Part shown: one piece after another, positions 16,695 through 24,547 of the stretch
Layout of the letters: every line of letters begins with the position of its first letter
Position numbering within the stretch: the first letter of the stretch is position 1
From: an uncultured Clostridium sp.
GTDB taxonomy: Bacteria; Bacillota; Clostridia; TANB77; CAG-508
Direction of reading: 5' to 3'
Assembly: GCA_946495905.1 (NCBI GenBank)
Contig: CAMMEP010000001.1
Coordinates: 1-64,000, forward strand
Length of the DNA stretch: 64,000 nucleotides
The notes under the pieces: generated by a model
What the model saw: the letters and a program-made list of their open reading frames with translations, nothing else
Database searches by the model: none
Told to the model about the DNA's origin: nothing
Made by a program: the position numbers and the translations under genes

Positions 16695-17117
16695 ATGGAT
16701 AGAGTAATAAAGATTGGTTTAGGTATTATGATTAAAGATGGAAATAAAGTTTTACTAGGGCATAGATGCGAAAATTATGGAGATACAGGAGGAATCTATG
16801 AACCAGGAAGTTGGACTTTTCCTGGTGGAAAACAAGAGTATGATGAAACTATGTTTGAAGGAGCAAAAAGAGAAGTAAAAGAAGAAACAAATTTAGAAAT
16901 ATCAGAATTGTCAATTTTTGGAGCTACAGATGATATTCAACCAAATAAACATTATATTACGATTCAAATAATTGCTAATAAATTTAGTGGAGAATTAAAA
17001 AATATGGAACCAACAAAACACAGTGAATGGAAATGGTTTGATTTAAATAATTTACCACAAAATTTATATACTCCAACTAGGGAATTTTTAGAAGAATATA
17101 TAAAGAATAATAAATAA
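16695..17117 (+). CDS. NUDIX hydrolase
   Basis: A 140-aa NUDIX protein with a complete box G-x5-E-x7-REVKEE at ~48-70 (GGKQEYDETMFEGAKREVKE). The GSWTFPGGK lead-in is typical of MutT/NudG-like (d)NTP pyrophosphohydrolases that sanitise the nucleotide pool. It follows AATGGAGG and lies 15 nt after the membrane protein gene and 19 nt before a second NUDIX gene. The exact nucleotide is not predictable. Confidence 0.92.
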   Translation: MDRVIKIGLGIMIKDGNKVLLGHRCENYGDTGGIYEPGSWTFPGGKQEYDETMFEGAKREVKEETNLEISELSIFGATDDIQPNKHYITIQIIANKFSGELKNMEPTKHSEWKWFDLNNLPQNLYTPTREFLEEYIKNNK

Positions 17118-17136
17118 AATGTAAAGGAAGAATGAA

Positions 17137-17547
17137 ATGAAAAAGTTAAATGTAATTTTAGTATATAACAAAGAGGAAGATAAAATACTTATGTGCAAAA
17201 GAGAAAAAGAACCATACAAAGGAAAATTCAATTTAGTTGGTGGAAAAGTAGAACAAAATGAAGATGAATTACATGCAGCATATAGAGAGCTACAAGACGA
17301 AACAGGAATTACAAATAAAGATATTATTTTAACAAATATTATGAATTTTGAATATAAAATGTCTGATATGGAATTAGAAGTTTATGCAGGAAAATTAAAT
17401 AAAGATGTGAATTTAGTAGAAGAAGTAAACAAATTGTATTGGATGGATAGAAAAGAAAATTTTTTTGATATGAACAAGTTTGCAGGAGAAGGCAATATCG
17501 GGCATATGCTAGAACAAGCAGAAATATATAAAGATAAGTTGTTTTAG
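17137..17547 (+). CDS. NUDIX hydrolase
   Basis: A 136-aa NUDIX protein. The box reads GGKVEQNEDELHAAYRELQD followed by E, with Asp replacing the second-last Glu (RELQDE), a tolerated variant. The N-terminus VILVYNKEEDKILMCKREKE and KGKFNLVGGK resemble 8-oxo-dGTP/ADP-ribose-type MutT proteins. Only about 30% of positions seem shared with the NUDIX protein just upstream, so they are neighbours rather than a recent duplication. GGAAGAATG leads to the ATG at 17137. Confidence 0.9.
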   Translation: MKKLNVILVYNKEEDKILMCKREKEPYKGKFNLVGGKVEQNEDELHAAYRELQDETGITNKDIILTNIMNFEYKMSDMELEVYAGKLNKDVNLVEEVNKLYWMDRKENFFDMNKFAGEGNIGHMLEQAEIYKDKLF

Positions 17548-17584
17548 GGAGAAAAACTATGAAAAAAAATTCACGTGATTTATA

Positions 17585-18037
17585 TTGACAAAAAAGAACA
17601 AATGTTTTATACTATTAAATAGTAAACCAAACTGTGAAAGGAAATATAGTGTGCAAATTGTCGGTAAAATAAATGTGAATCAATTAGGTGAATATGCTGA
17701 AAAATTAATAACAGATGAAGTTATTTTAACTGAAGAAAGACTATATCAACATATACTTATCTATCATAAACGTGAATATGAAGAACTAAAAGCACATATA
17801 AAGGAAATTATAGAAAAACCAGATTATATTATTAAAGATAACAGACATAATGATACTATGATTTATTTAAAAGAGATAAAAGAAATAAATAAAAAAGGTA
17901 GAGTTGTTATAAAATTAGCATTAGGAATAGATAAAGAACATAATAAAAATTCTATTATAACAATGATGAAGTTAAACGAAAGAACGTGGAAACAAACAGT
18001 TAGAAATAGAGGAAAAATTATCTGGAAAAAAATATAA
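17585..18037 (+). CDS. PBECR-like (barnase-EndoU-ColE5/RelE-like) nuclease-domain protein with damaged 5' end
   Basis: A 150-aa frame opening at TTG 17585. From about residue 22 it resembles the PBECR group of phage-associated barnase/EndoU/colicin-E5/RelE-like nuclease domains: QIVGKINVNQLGEYAEKL, VILTEERLYQHILIYHKREY, PDYIIKDNRHNDTMIYLKEI and the SIITMMKLNER end. No ribosome binding site serves the TTG. A good site and ATG (17559) start a nine-codon frame ending at TGA 17586. With one A fewer in the A8 run (17562-17569), that ATG would read on as MKKIHVIYIDKKEQMFYTIK before TAG at 17620. This suggests one or two frameshifts in the true N-terminus, by decay or phase variation. Confidence 0.5.
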   Translation: MTKKNKCFILLNSKPNCERKYSVQIVGKINVNQLGEYAEKLITDEVILTEERLYQHILIYHKREYEELKAHIKEIIEKPDYIIKDNRHNDTMIYLKEIKEINKKGRVVIKLALGIDKEHNKNSIITMMKLNERTWKQTVRNRGKIIWKKI

Positions 18038-18042
18038 AAAGC

Positions 18043-18071
18043 TAGACAAAAATGAATAAATATAGTATAAT
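18043..18071 (+). promoter_or_regulatory. Promoter of the structured RNA
   Basis: TAGACA (18043-18048), a 17-nt spacer, and TATAAT (18066-18071); the predicted transcript would begin near 18078. Confidence 0.65.
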
Positions 18072-18077
18072 TAGAGT

Positions 18078-18217
18078 ACAATAAAGGTAGGTTATTTGAG
18101 GTGGACAAAAGTGCCATCCACACACCTGAATGGTCAAAAGAGATGCAGGATTTGGCACACCTGCCAAATAACCAAACAAGAAAGAGGCTATGTGAAAACA
18201 TAGTCTCATATTTTTTT
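18078..18217 (+). ncRNA. Candidate small structured RNA with complementary (kissing) loops
   Basis: A promoter-to-terminator unit of about 140 nt with no convincing coding content. Helix P1 pairs GGTTATTTG (18090-18098) with CAAATAACC (18165-18173), 9 bp. Inside are arm P2 (AGGTGGA 18099-18105 with 18117-18127) and arm P3 (GCAGG 18145-18149 / CCTGC 18160-18164). The P2 loop carries GTGCCA (18111-18116) and the P3 loop TGGCAC (18153-18158), exact complements that could form a loop-loop kiss in a three-way junction. CACCTG occurs twice, allowing alternative pairing of the left arms. The unit ends in a strong terminator and sits before the ArsR/metal-ATPase operon. It matches no riboswitch I can name with confidence. 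Confidence 0.6.
18184..18217 (+). terminator. Intrinsic terminator of the structured RNA
   Basis: 9-bp stem GAGGCTATG / CATAGTCTC (one G:U), loop TGAAAA, then ATATTTTTTT. It precedes a separate promoter for the ArsR gene. Confidence 0.85.
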
Positions 18218-18226
18218 AAAAAACTA

Positions 18227-18282
18227 TTGACAATTGAACAAACATTCAACTATAATATACTAAAGTTGAACAAATACTCAAC
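18227..18282 (+). promoter_or_regulatory. ArsR/SmtB-type promoter with two operator half-repeats
   Basis: TTGACA (18227-18232), 18-nt spacer, TATAAT (18251-18256). Two similar palindromic sites flank the -10: TTGAACAAACATTCAA (18234-18249) and TTGAACAAATACTCAA (18266-18281). Their form (TGAACA..A..TTCA) is that of ArsR/SmtB/CadC operators. Confidence 0.8.
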
Positions 18283-18319
18283 TAAAAATATAAATAAATC
18301 TAAAAGGAGGAAAGTGCAG

Positions 18320-18682
18320 ATGTCAAAAAATGAATTTATATGTGACTGCAATATAATCCATGAAGATGTAGTAAATAGAACACTAGCAAAAATGCCAGAG
18401 CAAGATGTATTTAATAAATTAGCAGAATTTTTTAAAATTATTGGTGATACTACAAGAACAAAAATTTTATTTGCATTAGATGAAAATGAAATGTGTGTAT
18501 GCGATATAGCAAATGTATTAGGAATGAGTAAATCATCTATTTCACATCAATTAGGAACATTAAGAAGAATGGGTATTGTAAAATGTAGAAGAGATGGAAA
18601 AGAAGTGTATTATATGCTTGATGATGAACATGTAAAACAAGTATTTGAAGTGGGTATTGAGCATATTGAACATAGAAAATAA
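18320..18682 (+). CDS. ArsR/SmtB-family metal-sensing repressor (CadC-like)
   Basis: A 120-aa winged-helix repressor that should release DNA on binding Zn(II)/Cd(II)/Pb(II) and derepress the downstream metal exporter. Cysteines at 7 and 9 (ICDCNIIHED) and in ENEMCVCDIANVL (DNA-recognition alpha-3 region) form a CadC-type site. The C-terminal histidines in DDEHVKQVFEVGIEHIEH match the alpha-5 zinc site of SmtB/CzrA. The helix-turn-helix is VLGMSKSSISHQLGTLRRMG. The ATG at 18320 has AAAAGGAGGAAA upstream; a longer in-frame GTG at 18101 falls inside the separate structured RNA. The two operators at 18234-18281 suggest autoregulation. Confidence 0.92.
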   Translation: MSKNEFICDCNIIHEDVVNRTLAKMPEQDVFNKLAEFFKIIGDTTRTKILFALDENEMCVCDIANVLGMSKSSISHQLGTLRRMGIVKCRRDGKEVYYMLDDEHVKQVFEVGIEHIEHRK

Positions 18683-18707
18683 AGGATTAGAAAGGAATTC
18701 AAATTTT

Positions 18708-20549
18708 ATGAAAAAAGATGGAATTAAAATAATAATTGCTTTTGTACTATTCTTATTTGCAATGCTTGTAAAATTTCAAAATGTATGGATAAATAATGGA
18801 ATCTTTATTGTCAGTTATCTTATTGTAGGATTTGAAATTTTAAGAAAAGCGGTAAAGAATATTTTTAAAGGTAAAGTTTTTGATGAGAACTTTTTAATGG
18901 CAATAGCAACTTTAGGAGCATTTGCAATTGGCGAATTTCCAGAGGCAGTAGCTGTAATGCTATTCTATCAAGTAGGAGAACTATTCCAAGACTATGCAGT
19001 AGATAAATCTAGAAAATCTATTGCTAGTTTAATGGATATTAGACCAGACTACGCTAATGTTGTTAGAGATGGAAAAGAAGAAAAAGTTAGTCCAGAAGAA
19101 GTAAAAATAGGCGAAACTATTCTTGTAAAGCCTGGCGAAAAGATACCATTAGATGGACTTGTGATAGAGGGAAAAACTACATTAGATACAAAGGCCTTAA
19201 CAGGAGAATCAGTACCAAGAGAAGTAGTAGAAGGAGAACAAATACTTAGTGGATGCATTAACTTAAATGGTGTTATTAAGGTAGAAGTGTCAAAAGAATT
19301 TGGAGAATCAACAGTAAGCAAAATATTAGATTTAGTTGAAAATGCAAGTAGTAAAAAAGCAAAATCAGAAAACTTTATTACGAAATTTGCTGCATACTAT
19401 ACACCAATTGTAGTGATTATTGCAATAATACTTGCCATTGTGCCACCACTAATCATGGAAGGAGCCAATTTCCAAGACTGGCTATATAGAGCATTATCAT
19501 TCTTAGTGGTATCTTGTCCATGTGCATTAGTAATATCAATACCTTTAAGTTTCTTTGGAGGTATTGGTGGAGCTTCTAAAATGGGAGTACTTGTAAAAGG
19601 TAGTAATTATTTAGAAGCACTATCAAATGCAGAAATAATGGTGTTTGATAAAACTGGTACTTTAACAGAAGGAGTGTTTGAAGTACAAAATGTTGAACCA
19701 ATTGGAATTAGTAAAGAGGAGTTATTAAAAGTAGCAGCATATGCAGAATATTATTCTAATCATCCAATTTCAAAATCCATAAAAAAGGCATATAACAAAG
19801 AAATTGATGAAAAAGAAATTATAGATTCACAAGAAATTTCTGGAAAGGGAATTGAAGCAAAAATAGGCAATCAAGATGTACTTGCAGGAAATGAAAAATT
19901 GATGAATGAAAAAGGCATTGAATATGAAAAATGTACGCATATTGGAAGCGTTGTATATGTTGCAGTAGATGGAAAATATGTTGGGCATATTGTAATTTCA
20001 GATAAAATAAAAGAAGATGCAAAAAGAACAATAGATGAATTAAAGAAAAACAACATTAAGCAAACGGTAATGCTTACAGGAGATAGAAAAAATATAGGAG
20101 AAGCTGTTGCTAAAGAAATAGGAATAGATAAAGTATATACAGAATTGTTGCCAGACGGAAAGGTAGAAAAAGTAGAAGAATTACTAAAAACAAAATCACA
20201 AAAAGGAAAATTAGCATTTGTTGGAGATGGAATTAATGATGCACCAGTACTTGCTATGGCAGATATCGGAATTGCAATGGGAGGAATTGGAGCAGACAGC
20301 GCTATAGAAGCAGCTGATATAGTAATTATGACAGACCAACCTTCAAAAATAATAAGTGCAATGAAATTATCAAAAAAGACAATGCGAATAGTAAAAGAGA
20401 ACATTATATTTGCAATAGCAGTTAAAGTTTTAGTCTTGATATTAACTGCATTTGGCTTATCTAGCATGTGGCAAGCTGTATTTGCAGATGTAGGAGTTTC
20501 TATTATTGCTATACTTAATGCACTAAGAGCCTTGAGAGTAAAGAATTGA
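18708..20549 (+). CDS. P1B-type heavy-metal exporting ATPase (Zn/Cd/Pb type), lacking N-terminal HMA domain
   Basis: A 613-aa P-type ATPase expected to pump Zn(II)/Cd(II)/Pb(II) out of the cell. Motifs: CPC in the transmembrane metal site (VVSCPCALVISIPLS, ~277-291), phosphorylation site FDKTGTLTEG (~314-323), YYSNHPISKSI (HP motif), GDGINDAPVLAMADIG in the hinge, and TGES in the actuator domain. The C-terminal membrane pair includes VKVLVLILTAFG. It starts directly at the first membrane helices without the CxxC heavy-metal-associated domain found at the N-terminus of CadA or ZntA. The ATG at 18708 (AGAAAGGAATTC upstream) is 25 nt after the ArsR stop; it forms one operon with it. Confidence 0.93.
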   Translation: MKKDGIKIIIAFVLFLFAMLVKFQNVWINNGIFIVSYLIVGFEILRKAVKNIFKGKVFDENFLMAIATLGAFAIGEFPEAVAVMLFYQVGELFQDYAVDKSRKSIASLMDIRPDYANVVRDGKEEKVSPEEVKIGETILVKPGEKIPLDGLVIEGKTTLDTKALTGESVPREVVEGEQILSGCINLNGVIKVEVSKEFGESTVSKILDLVENASSKKAKSENFITKFAAYYTPIVVIIAIILAIVPPLIMEGANFQDWLYRALSFLVVSCPCALVISIPLSFFGGIGGASKMGVLVKGSNYLEALSNAEIMVFDKTGTLTEGVFEVQNVEPIGISKEELLKVAAYAEYYSNHPISKSIKKAYNKEIDEKEIIDSQEISGKGIEAKIGNQDVLAGNEKLMNEKGIEYEKCTHIGSVVYVAVDGKYVGHIVISDKIKEDAKRTIDELKKNNIKQTVMLTGDRKNIGEAVAKEIGIDKVYTELLPDGKVEKVEELLKTKSQKGKLAFVGDGINDAPVLAMADIGIAMGGIGADSAIEAADIVIMTDQPSKIISAMKLSKKTMRIVKENIIFAIAVKVLVLILTAFGLSSMWQAVFADVGVSIIAILNALRALRVKN

Positions 20550-20600
20550 TTTTTAAGAACACTCTTAGAAGTTCAAGTTCTTGAAATTTGAGACACTCAT

Positions 20601-20646
20601 AAAAATAAAAATTACTTCTTAAAAATATGGAGTAATTTTTATTTTT
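20601..20646 (+). terminator. Intrinsic terminator (could act both ways)
   Basis: Perfect 16-bp stem AAAAATAAAAATTACT / AGTAATTTTTATTTTT, A-rich on the left and T-rich on the right. Confidence 0.75.
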
Positions 20647-20691
20647 GTGATATAGTATGAATATAATTTTAATTCAAAGGAGGAATTTTGT

Positions 20692-21264
20692 ATGAAAAAA
20701 GATTTAGGAGTAAAACCATTTTTATTTCCAATGCCAGTTTTAATGATAGCAACATATGGAGACAATGATAAAGTAGATGTTATGAACATGGCATGGGGAG
20801 GAATTTGTGATAATAATAAAGTAGCATTAAATATAACAGAAACACATAAAACAGCAGAAAATATAAAGAAAAGAGGAGCATTTACAATAAGCGTAGCAGA
20901 TGTAGCTCATTTAGAAGAATCAGACTTTTTTGGAACAGCTTCTGGCAACACAATGGAAGACAAGTTTGAAAGAACAAATATGCATGCTACTAAGAGTACA
21001 AGAGTAGATGCACCAGTAATTGAGGAATATCCTATTACATTAGAATGCAAAGTAGCCAAAATCCAAAATGATGAATTTGGTTTTAGAGTTATTGGCGAAA
21101 TTGAAAATGTTTTAGCAGATGAAAATGTGCTAGATGAAAATGGAAAAGTAGACCCTACCAAATTAAATGCATTTGTATTTGACCAATTCCAAAATGGATA
21201 TTATAAAATAGGAGAAAAAGTTGGTCAAGCTTGGAGTAGTGGAATGAAGTATATGAACAAGTAG
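20692..21264 (+). CDS. Flavin reductase-like FMN-binding protein
   Basis: A 190-aa protein of the flavin-reductase-like (DIM6/NTAB, split-barrel) family that binds FMN and often passes electrons from NAD(P)H to flavin or acts as a flavoredoxin in anaerobes. The start KPFLFPMPVLMIATYGDNDK, DVMNMAWGGICDN and VALNITETHKTAENIKKRG are the family blocks that form the flavin pocket. AAAGGAGGAATTTTGT gives a strong start at 20692, with a TATAAT-like box about 35 nt before. Monocistronic, closed at 21285-21318. The redox partner is unknown. Confidence 0.88.
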   Translation: MKKDLGVKPFLFPMPVLMIATYGDNDKVDVMNMAWGGICDNNKVALNITETHKTAENIKKRGAFTISVADVAHLEESDFFGTASGNTMEDKFERTNMHATKSTRVDAPVIEEYPITLECKVAKIQNDEFGFRVIGEIENVLADENVLDENGKVDPTKLNAFVFDQFQNGYYKIGEKVGQAWSSGMKYMNK

Positions 21265-21284
21265 GTAGAAATCATAATATAAAG

Positions 21285-21318
21285 TAGGCTTTGAATTCAA
21301 TTTTCATAGCCTATTTTT
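21285..21318 (+). terminator. Intrinsic terminator
   Basis: TAGGCT / AGCCTA with an internal TGAA..TTCA extension, then ATTTTTAA. Confidence 0.6.
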
Positions 21319-21342
21319 AATCTAAAAAAATAAATAAGGATA

Positions 21343-21373
21343 TTGACTTAAAGTGAACTTTAAGTGATATATA
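21343..21373 (+). promoter_or_regulatory. AdhR-type MerR promoter/operator, copy 2 (DUF362 gene)
   Basis: TTGACT (21343-21348) and TATATA (21368-21373), spacer 19 nt, with a perfect CTTAAAG-TGAA-CTTTAAG inverted repeat at 21347-21364. This is the best of the three copies in the window. Confidence 0.82.
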
Positions 21374-21436
21374 TAAAATAATGTTCATTAGACAATTTTT
21401 CTTAAAATAATTATAAAAATAGAAAGGATGATTTGT

Positions 21437-22321
21437 ATGGAAAAATCAAAAGTATATTTTACAAAAGAAATAACACCGGAAAGTGTTGTAAAAATGTATG
21501 AGACATTAGGAATTAATTTGCCTGGAAAAGTAGCAATTAAATTACACTCAGGAGAACAAGGAAATCAAAATTATCTTAGACCAGAATTTGTAAAACCAAT
21601 TGTAGAAAAACTAAATAGTACAGTAGTAGAATGTAATGCAGCATATGATGGAGCTAGAAATACAACAGAAAAACATAAAAAATTAATAGATGAACATCAT
21701 TGGACAAAATACTTTGATGTTGATATTATGGATGAAGAAGGTCCAGATGTAGAACTTGAAATTCCAAACGGGAAAATTTTAAAGCAAGATTTTGTAGGCA
21801 AGCATATAAATAATTATGATTCTATGTTGGTATTATCACATTTCAAAGGACATCCAATGGGAGGATATGGTGGAGCATTAAAACAATTGTCAATTGGTGT
21901 AGCTTCATCTGAAGGAAAAGCTTGGATACACTCAGCTGGGAAGTCAAAAGACCAATATACAATATGGGGAGATTTACCAGAACAAGATAAATTCTTAGAA
22001 TCAATGGCGGATGCAGCTTCTAGTGTAGTAAAACACTTTAATGGCAATATTGCATTTATTAATGTAATGTGTAATCTTTCTGTTGATTGTGACTGCTGTG
22101 CAGTTGCAGAAGAACCATGCATGAAAGATATAGGAATATTAGCAAGTTTAGACCCAATTGCAATAGATCAAGCTTGCATAGATTTAGTATATAATTCAGA
22201 AGACCCAGGAAGAGACCACTTCGTAGAAAGAGTGGAAAGACAACATGGTATTCATACAATTGAAGCAGCTGCTGAGCTTGGATTCGGAACAAGAGAGTAT
22301 GAATTGATAAATATAGATTAA
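21437..22321 (+). CDS. DUF362 family protein
   Basis: A 294-aa DUF362 protein; family members are often annotated as iron-sulfur or ferredoxin-like proteins of unknown function in anaerobes. Seen here: KVAIKLHSGEQGNQNYLRPE (~35-54), SHFKGHPMGGYGGALKQL (~136-153), and a cysteine-rich stretch CNLSVDCDCCAVAEEPCMKD followed by LASLDPIAIDQACIDLV. The cysteines could bind an iron-sulfur cluster. The ATG at 21437 is chosen because the one at 21428 sits within the ribosome binding site AGAAAGGATG. It is transcribed from the AdhR-like promoter at 21343, as are the aldo/keto reductase and the cupin gene. Confidence 0.87.
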   Translation: MEKSKVYFTKEITPESVVKMYETLGINLPGKVAIKLHSGEQGNQNYLRPEFVKPIVEKLNSTVVECNAAYDGARNTTEKHKKLIDEHHWTKYFDVDIMDEEGPDVELEIPNGKILKQDFVGKHINNYDSMLVLSHFKGHPMGGYGGALKQLSIGVASSEGKAWIHSAGKSKDQYTIWGDLPEQDKFLESMADAASSVVKHFNGNIAFINVMCNLSVDCDCCAVAEEPCMKDIGILASLDPIAIDQACIDLVYNSEDPGRDHFVERVERQHGIHTIEAAAELGFGTREYELINID

Positions 22322-22331
22322 TTGTGCACCT

Positions 22332-22588
22332 GTTACTATATAATGGCTTAATTAAAAGATACTATAAAAGCCAGATAAGATGTATATTTCTCAAATTTTT
22401 AAGTCGCTTGTTGTCGAAACCATATAAGCACAATTTAAGAAAATATATTTTCTTAAATTGTGCTAGGTTTCTTCAATCGCACTCGCCTAAAAGGCTCGTT
22501 TGGTCGCTACGCGCTCCTACAAAAATTTTCTAAATATACATCTTATCTGGCTTTAAAGGACATACTAAATTAACTATTAAACAGTAAT
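22332..22588 (+). repeat. Type A long-hairpin element, copy 1
   Basis: A 257-bp element that fills the gap between the DUF362 gene and larC. Ends are imperfect inverted repeats (GTTACTATATAATGG at left; AACTATTAAACAGTAAT at right). Outer arms 22367-22400 and 22521-22554 pair over 31 of 34 positions. The core holds GTCGCTTGTTGTCGAAACCA, an inner hairpin (CACAATTTAAGAAAA / TTTTCTTAAATTGTG), then CAATCGCACTCGCC, a GCC/GGC hairpin and GGTCGCTACGCGCTCCT. Copy 2 at 40809 shares the core and the ends, not the arm sequence. Confidence 0.8.
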
Positions 22589-22614
22589 GAACAAGTGTGA
22601 TTAATGGAGGTATT

Positions 22615-23796
22615 ATGAAAACATTGTATTTTGACTGCTCAAGTGGAATTAGCGGAAATATGACACTAGGAGCTTTACTAGAGATTGTTGGAGATAATAA
22701 TTATTTACTAGAAGAACTAAAAAAATTAAATGTAGATGGATATAGAATAGAAATATCAAATAAAGTTAAGAATGGAATAACAGGAAAATATGTTGATGTT
22801 ATCTTGGAAGATGATGAACATGAGCATCATCAGGAGCATGAACATCAGCATGCACATAGAAACTTGAATGATGTAAACGAAATAATAGATAACAGTTCAA
22901 TCGATGATAAAAGTAAAGAATTAGCTAAAAGAATTTTCCTAAGAGTTGCAAAAGCAGAATCAAAAGTACATAATAAGCCATTAGAAGAAGTGCATTTTCA
23001 TGAAATAGGAGCAATTGATTCAATTGTTGATATTCTTGGAACAGCTATACTAATAAACAAAATAAATCCTGATAAAATAATGTCAAGCATTGTAAATGAT
23101 GGATATGGCTTTATAGAATGTGCACATGGAACAATGTCAGTTCCAGTACCTGCAACTAGTGAAATTTTTGCTTCTTCCAATGTGAAGTTTAGACAAATTG
23201 ATGTTGATACAGAACTTGTAACTCCTACTGGTGCAGCAATTATAGCAGAACTTGCAGAAGAATTCACTACACTTCCAGCAATGGTTACAGAAAAAATAGG
23301 TTGGGGAGCAGGCTATAAAGACTTAAAAATACCGAACATTTTAAAAGTATATTACGGAGAAATGGAGCAACAAAGTGAAAATTTTGTGGTAATGGAAACT
23401 AATGTGGATGATTGCAGTGGTGAAGTTCTAGCATATACATCAGAAAAATTATTTGAAAATGGTGCTTTAGATGTATTTTATACTCCAATATTTATGAAAA
23501 AAGGTAGACCTGCATATAGATTATCTGTGGCATGTAGAAAAGAAGATATGTTTAAATTACAGAATATTATGTTCAAAGAAACCACAACAATTGGAATTAG
23601 ATATAGATTTGAATCAAGGACAGAACTAGGAAGAGAAATGGTTGAAATTGATACAAAGTATGGAAAACTAAAAGCTAAAAAAGTAACTAATGATGGAGAA
23701 ACCTATGTATATCCAGAATATGAAAGTTTAAAAGAAATTGCAAAAAAAAGTAATATCCCTTTGAAAGAATTATATAAATTAGAAGAGCTAAAATAG
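22615..23796 (+). CDS. larC: Nickel-pincer cofactor biosynthesis protein LarC
   Basis: A 393-aa LarC (DUF111) protein, which inserts nickel into the pyridinium dithiocarboxylate mononucleotide cofactor of lactate racemase-type enzymes. N-terminus LYFDCSSGISGNMTLGALLE, the HFHEIGAIDSIVDILG block, the VTPTGAAIIAEL block and the C-terminal MKKGRPAYRLSVAC and TTTIGIRYR segments are all characteristic. A His-rich stretch at ~65-82 (DDEHEHHQEHEHQHAHR) probably binds nickel. In some lactobacilli larC is read through a ribosomal frameshift; here the frame is continuous. Neither larA, larB nor larE is in the window. The ATG at 22615 follows ATGGAGG. Confidence 0.93.
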   Translation: MKTLYFDCSSGISGNMTLGALLEIVGDNNYLLEELKKLNVDGYRIEISNKVKNGITGKYVDVILEDDEHEHHQEHEHQHAHRNLNDVNEIIDNSSIDDKSKELAKRIFLRVAKAESKVHNKPLEEVHFHEIGAIDSIVDILGTAILINKINPDKIMSSIVNDGYGFIECAHGTMSVPVPATSEIFASSNVKFRQIDVDTELVTPTGAAIIAELAEEFTTLPAMVTEKIGWGAGYKDLKIPNILKVYYGEMEQQSENFVVMETNVDDCSGEVLAYTSEKLFENGALDVFYTPIFMKKGRPAYRLSVACRKEDMFKLQNIMFKETTTIGIRYRFESRTELGREMVEIDTKYGKLKAKKVTNDGETYVYPEYESLKEIAKKSNIPLKELYKLEELK

Positions 23797-23806
23797 ACAT
23801 TTGAAT

Positions 23807-23856
23807 AAAAAAATAAAAGTACTTTACACAAAAGTGTAGAGTATTTTTATTTTTTG
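23807..23856 (+). terminator. Intrinsic terminator
   Basis: Long stem AAAAATAAAAGTACTTTACAC / GTGTAGAGTATTTTTATTTTT with loop AAAA and a T-rich tail. Confidence 0.78.
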
Positions 23857-23889
23857 TGATATAGTTAGTACATGTAAAAAGGAGGAGCT

Positions 23890-24522
23890 ATGAGTAAAAA
23901 ATTAAATAATGACTTAAAAGAATATATAGAAGCTGAGATATTTCCACAATATAATAAAAACGAAGCAGGACATGGAATAAATCACATAAAAACAGTAATA
24001 GATAGAAGTTTGAAATTCGCAAAAGATTATGATGTAGATATAAACATGGTTTATACGATAGCTGCATATCATGATATTGGTCATTATATAGATAGGAAAA
24101 GACATGAAATTATATCAGCTGAAATTTTCATGAAAGATGAGAATATGATAAAATTTTTCAATGATGAAGAAATAAAAATAATAAAAGAAGCAATAGAAGA
24201 CCACAGAGCATCAAGTGACCATGAACCAAGGACTATTTATGGAAGAATAGTAAGTACAGCAGATAGAACTATTATTGATATTGATACTACGATAAGGAGA
24301 TCATATTCTTATGGTAAAAGAAATTATGTAGGAATATCAGAAGAAGAACAAATTGACAGAGTTTATAGTCATTTAAAAGAAAAATATGGCGAAAATGGAT
24401 ATGCAAAAGTGTATTTAAAAGATAAAGAATTTGAAGAAGCATTACAAAAATTAAGAAAAACTTTATCTAATAAGCAAGACTTTATGAATAGAGTGAAAAG
24501 AGTAGTAAGTAAGATGGAATAA
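23890..24522 (+). CDS. HD-domain phosphohydrolase
   Basis: A 210-aa HD-superfamily protein. The metal ligands are H27 or H30 (GHGINHIKTV), HD in AAYHDIGHY (~58-66), H74 (KRHEIISAEIF) and H107/H112 with a C-terminal Asp (STADRT). HD hydrolases cleave phosphate from nucleotides, cyclic nucleotides or tRNA ends; the substrate cannot be fixed. It starts an operon-like pair with csaA (25-nt gap). GGAGG lies 8 nt before the ATG. Confidence 0.88.
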   Translation: MSKKLNNDLKEYIEAEIFPQYNKNEAGHGINHIKTVIDRSLKFAKDYDVDINMVYTIAAYHDIGHYIDRKRHEIISAEIFMKDENMIKFFNDEEIKIIKEAIEDHRASSDHEPRTIYGRIVSTADRTIIDIDTTIRRSYSYGKRNYVGISEEEQIDRVYSHLKEKYGENGYAKVYLKDKEFEEALQKLRKTLSNKQDFMNRVKRVVSKME

Positions 24523-24547
24523 AGAAAATTAGAAAGGAAATAAGAAA

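Noticed and set aside
18078..18217. Assignment of the structured RNA to the NiCo or purine riboswitch class
   Set aside because: The conserved bases of those classes, as I remember them, do not line up; only the general three-way/kissing-loop form is similar.
18101..18319. N-terminal extension of the ArsR protein from GTG 18101
   Set aside because: The stretch lies in the structured RNA and across its terminator and the next promoter; a strong ribosome binding site supports ATG 18320.
22324..22533. 69-codon frame in the intergenic region before larC
   Set aside because: It lies within the type A palindromic element and has no ribosome binding site.
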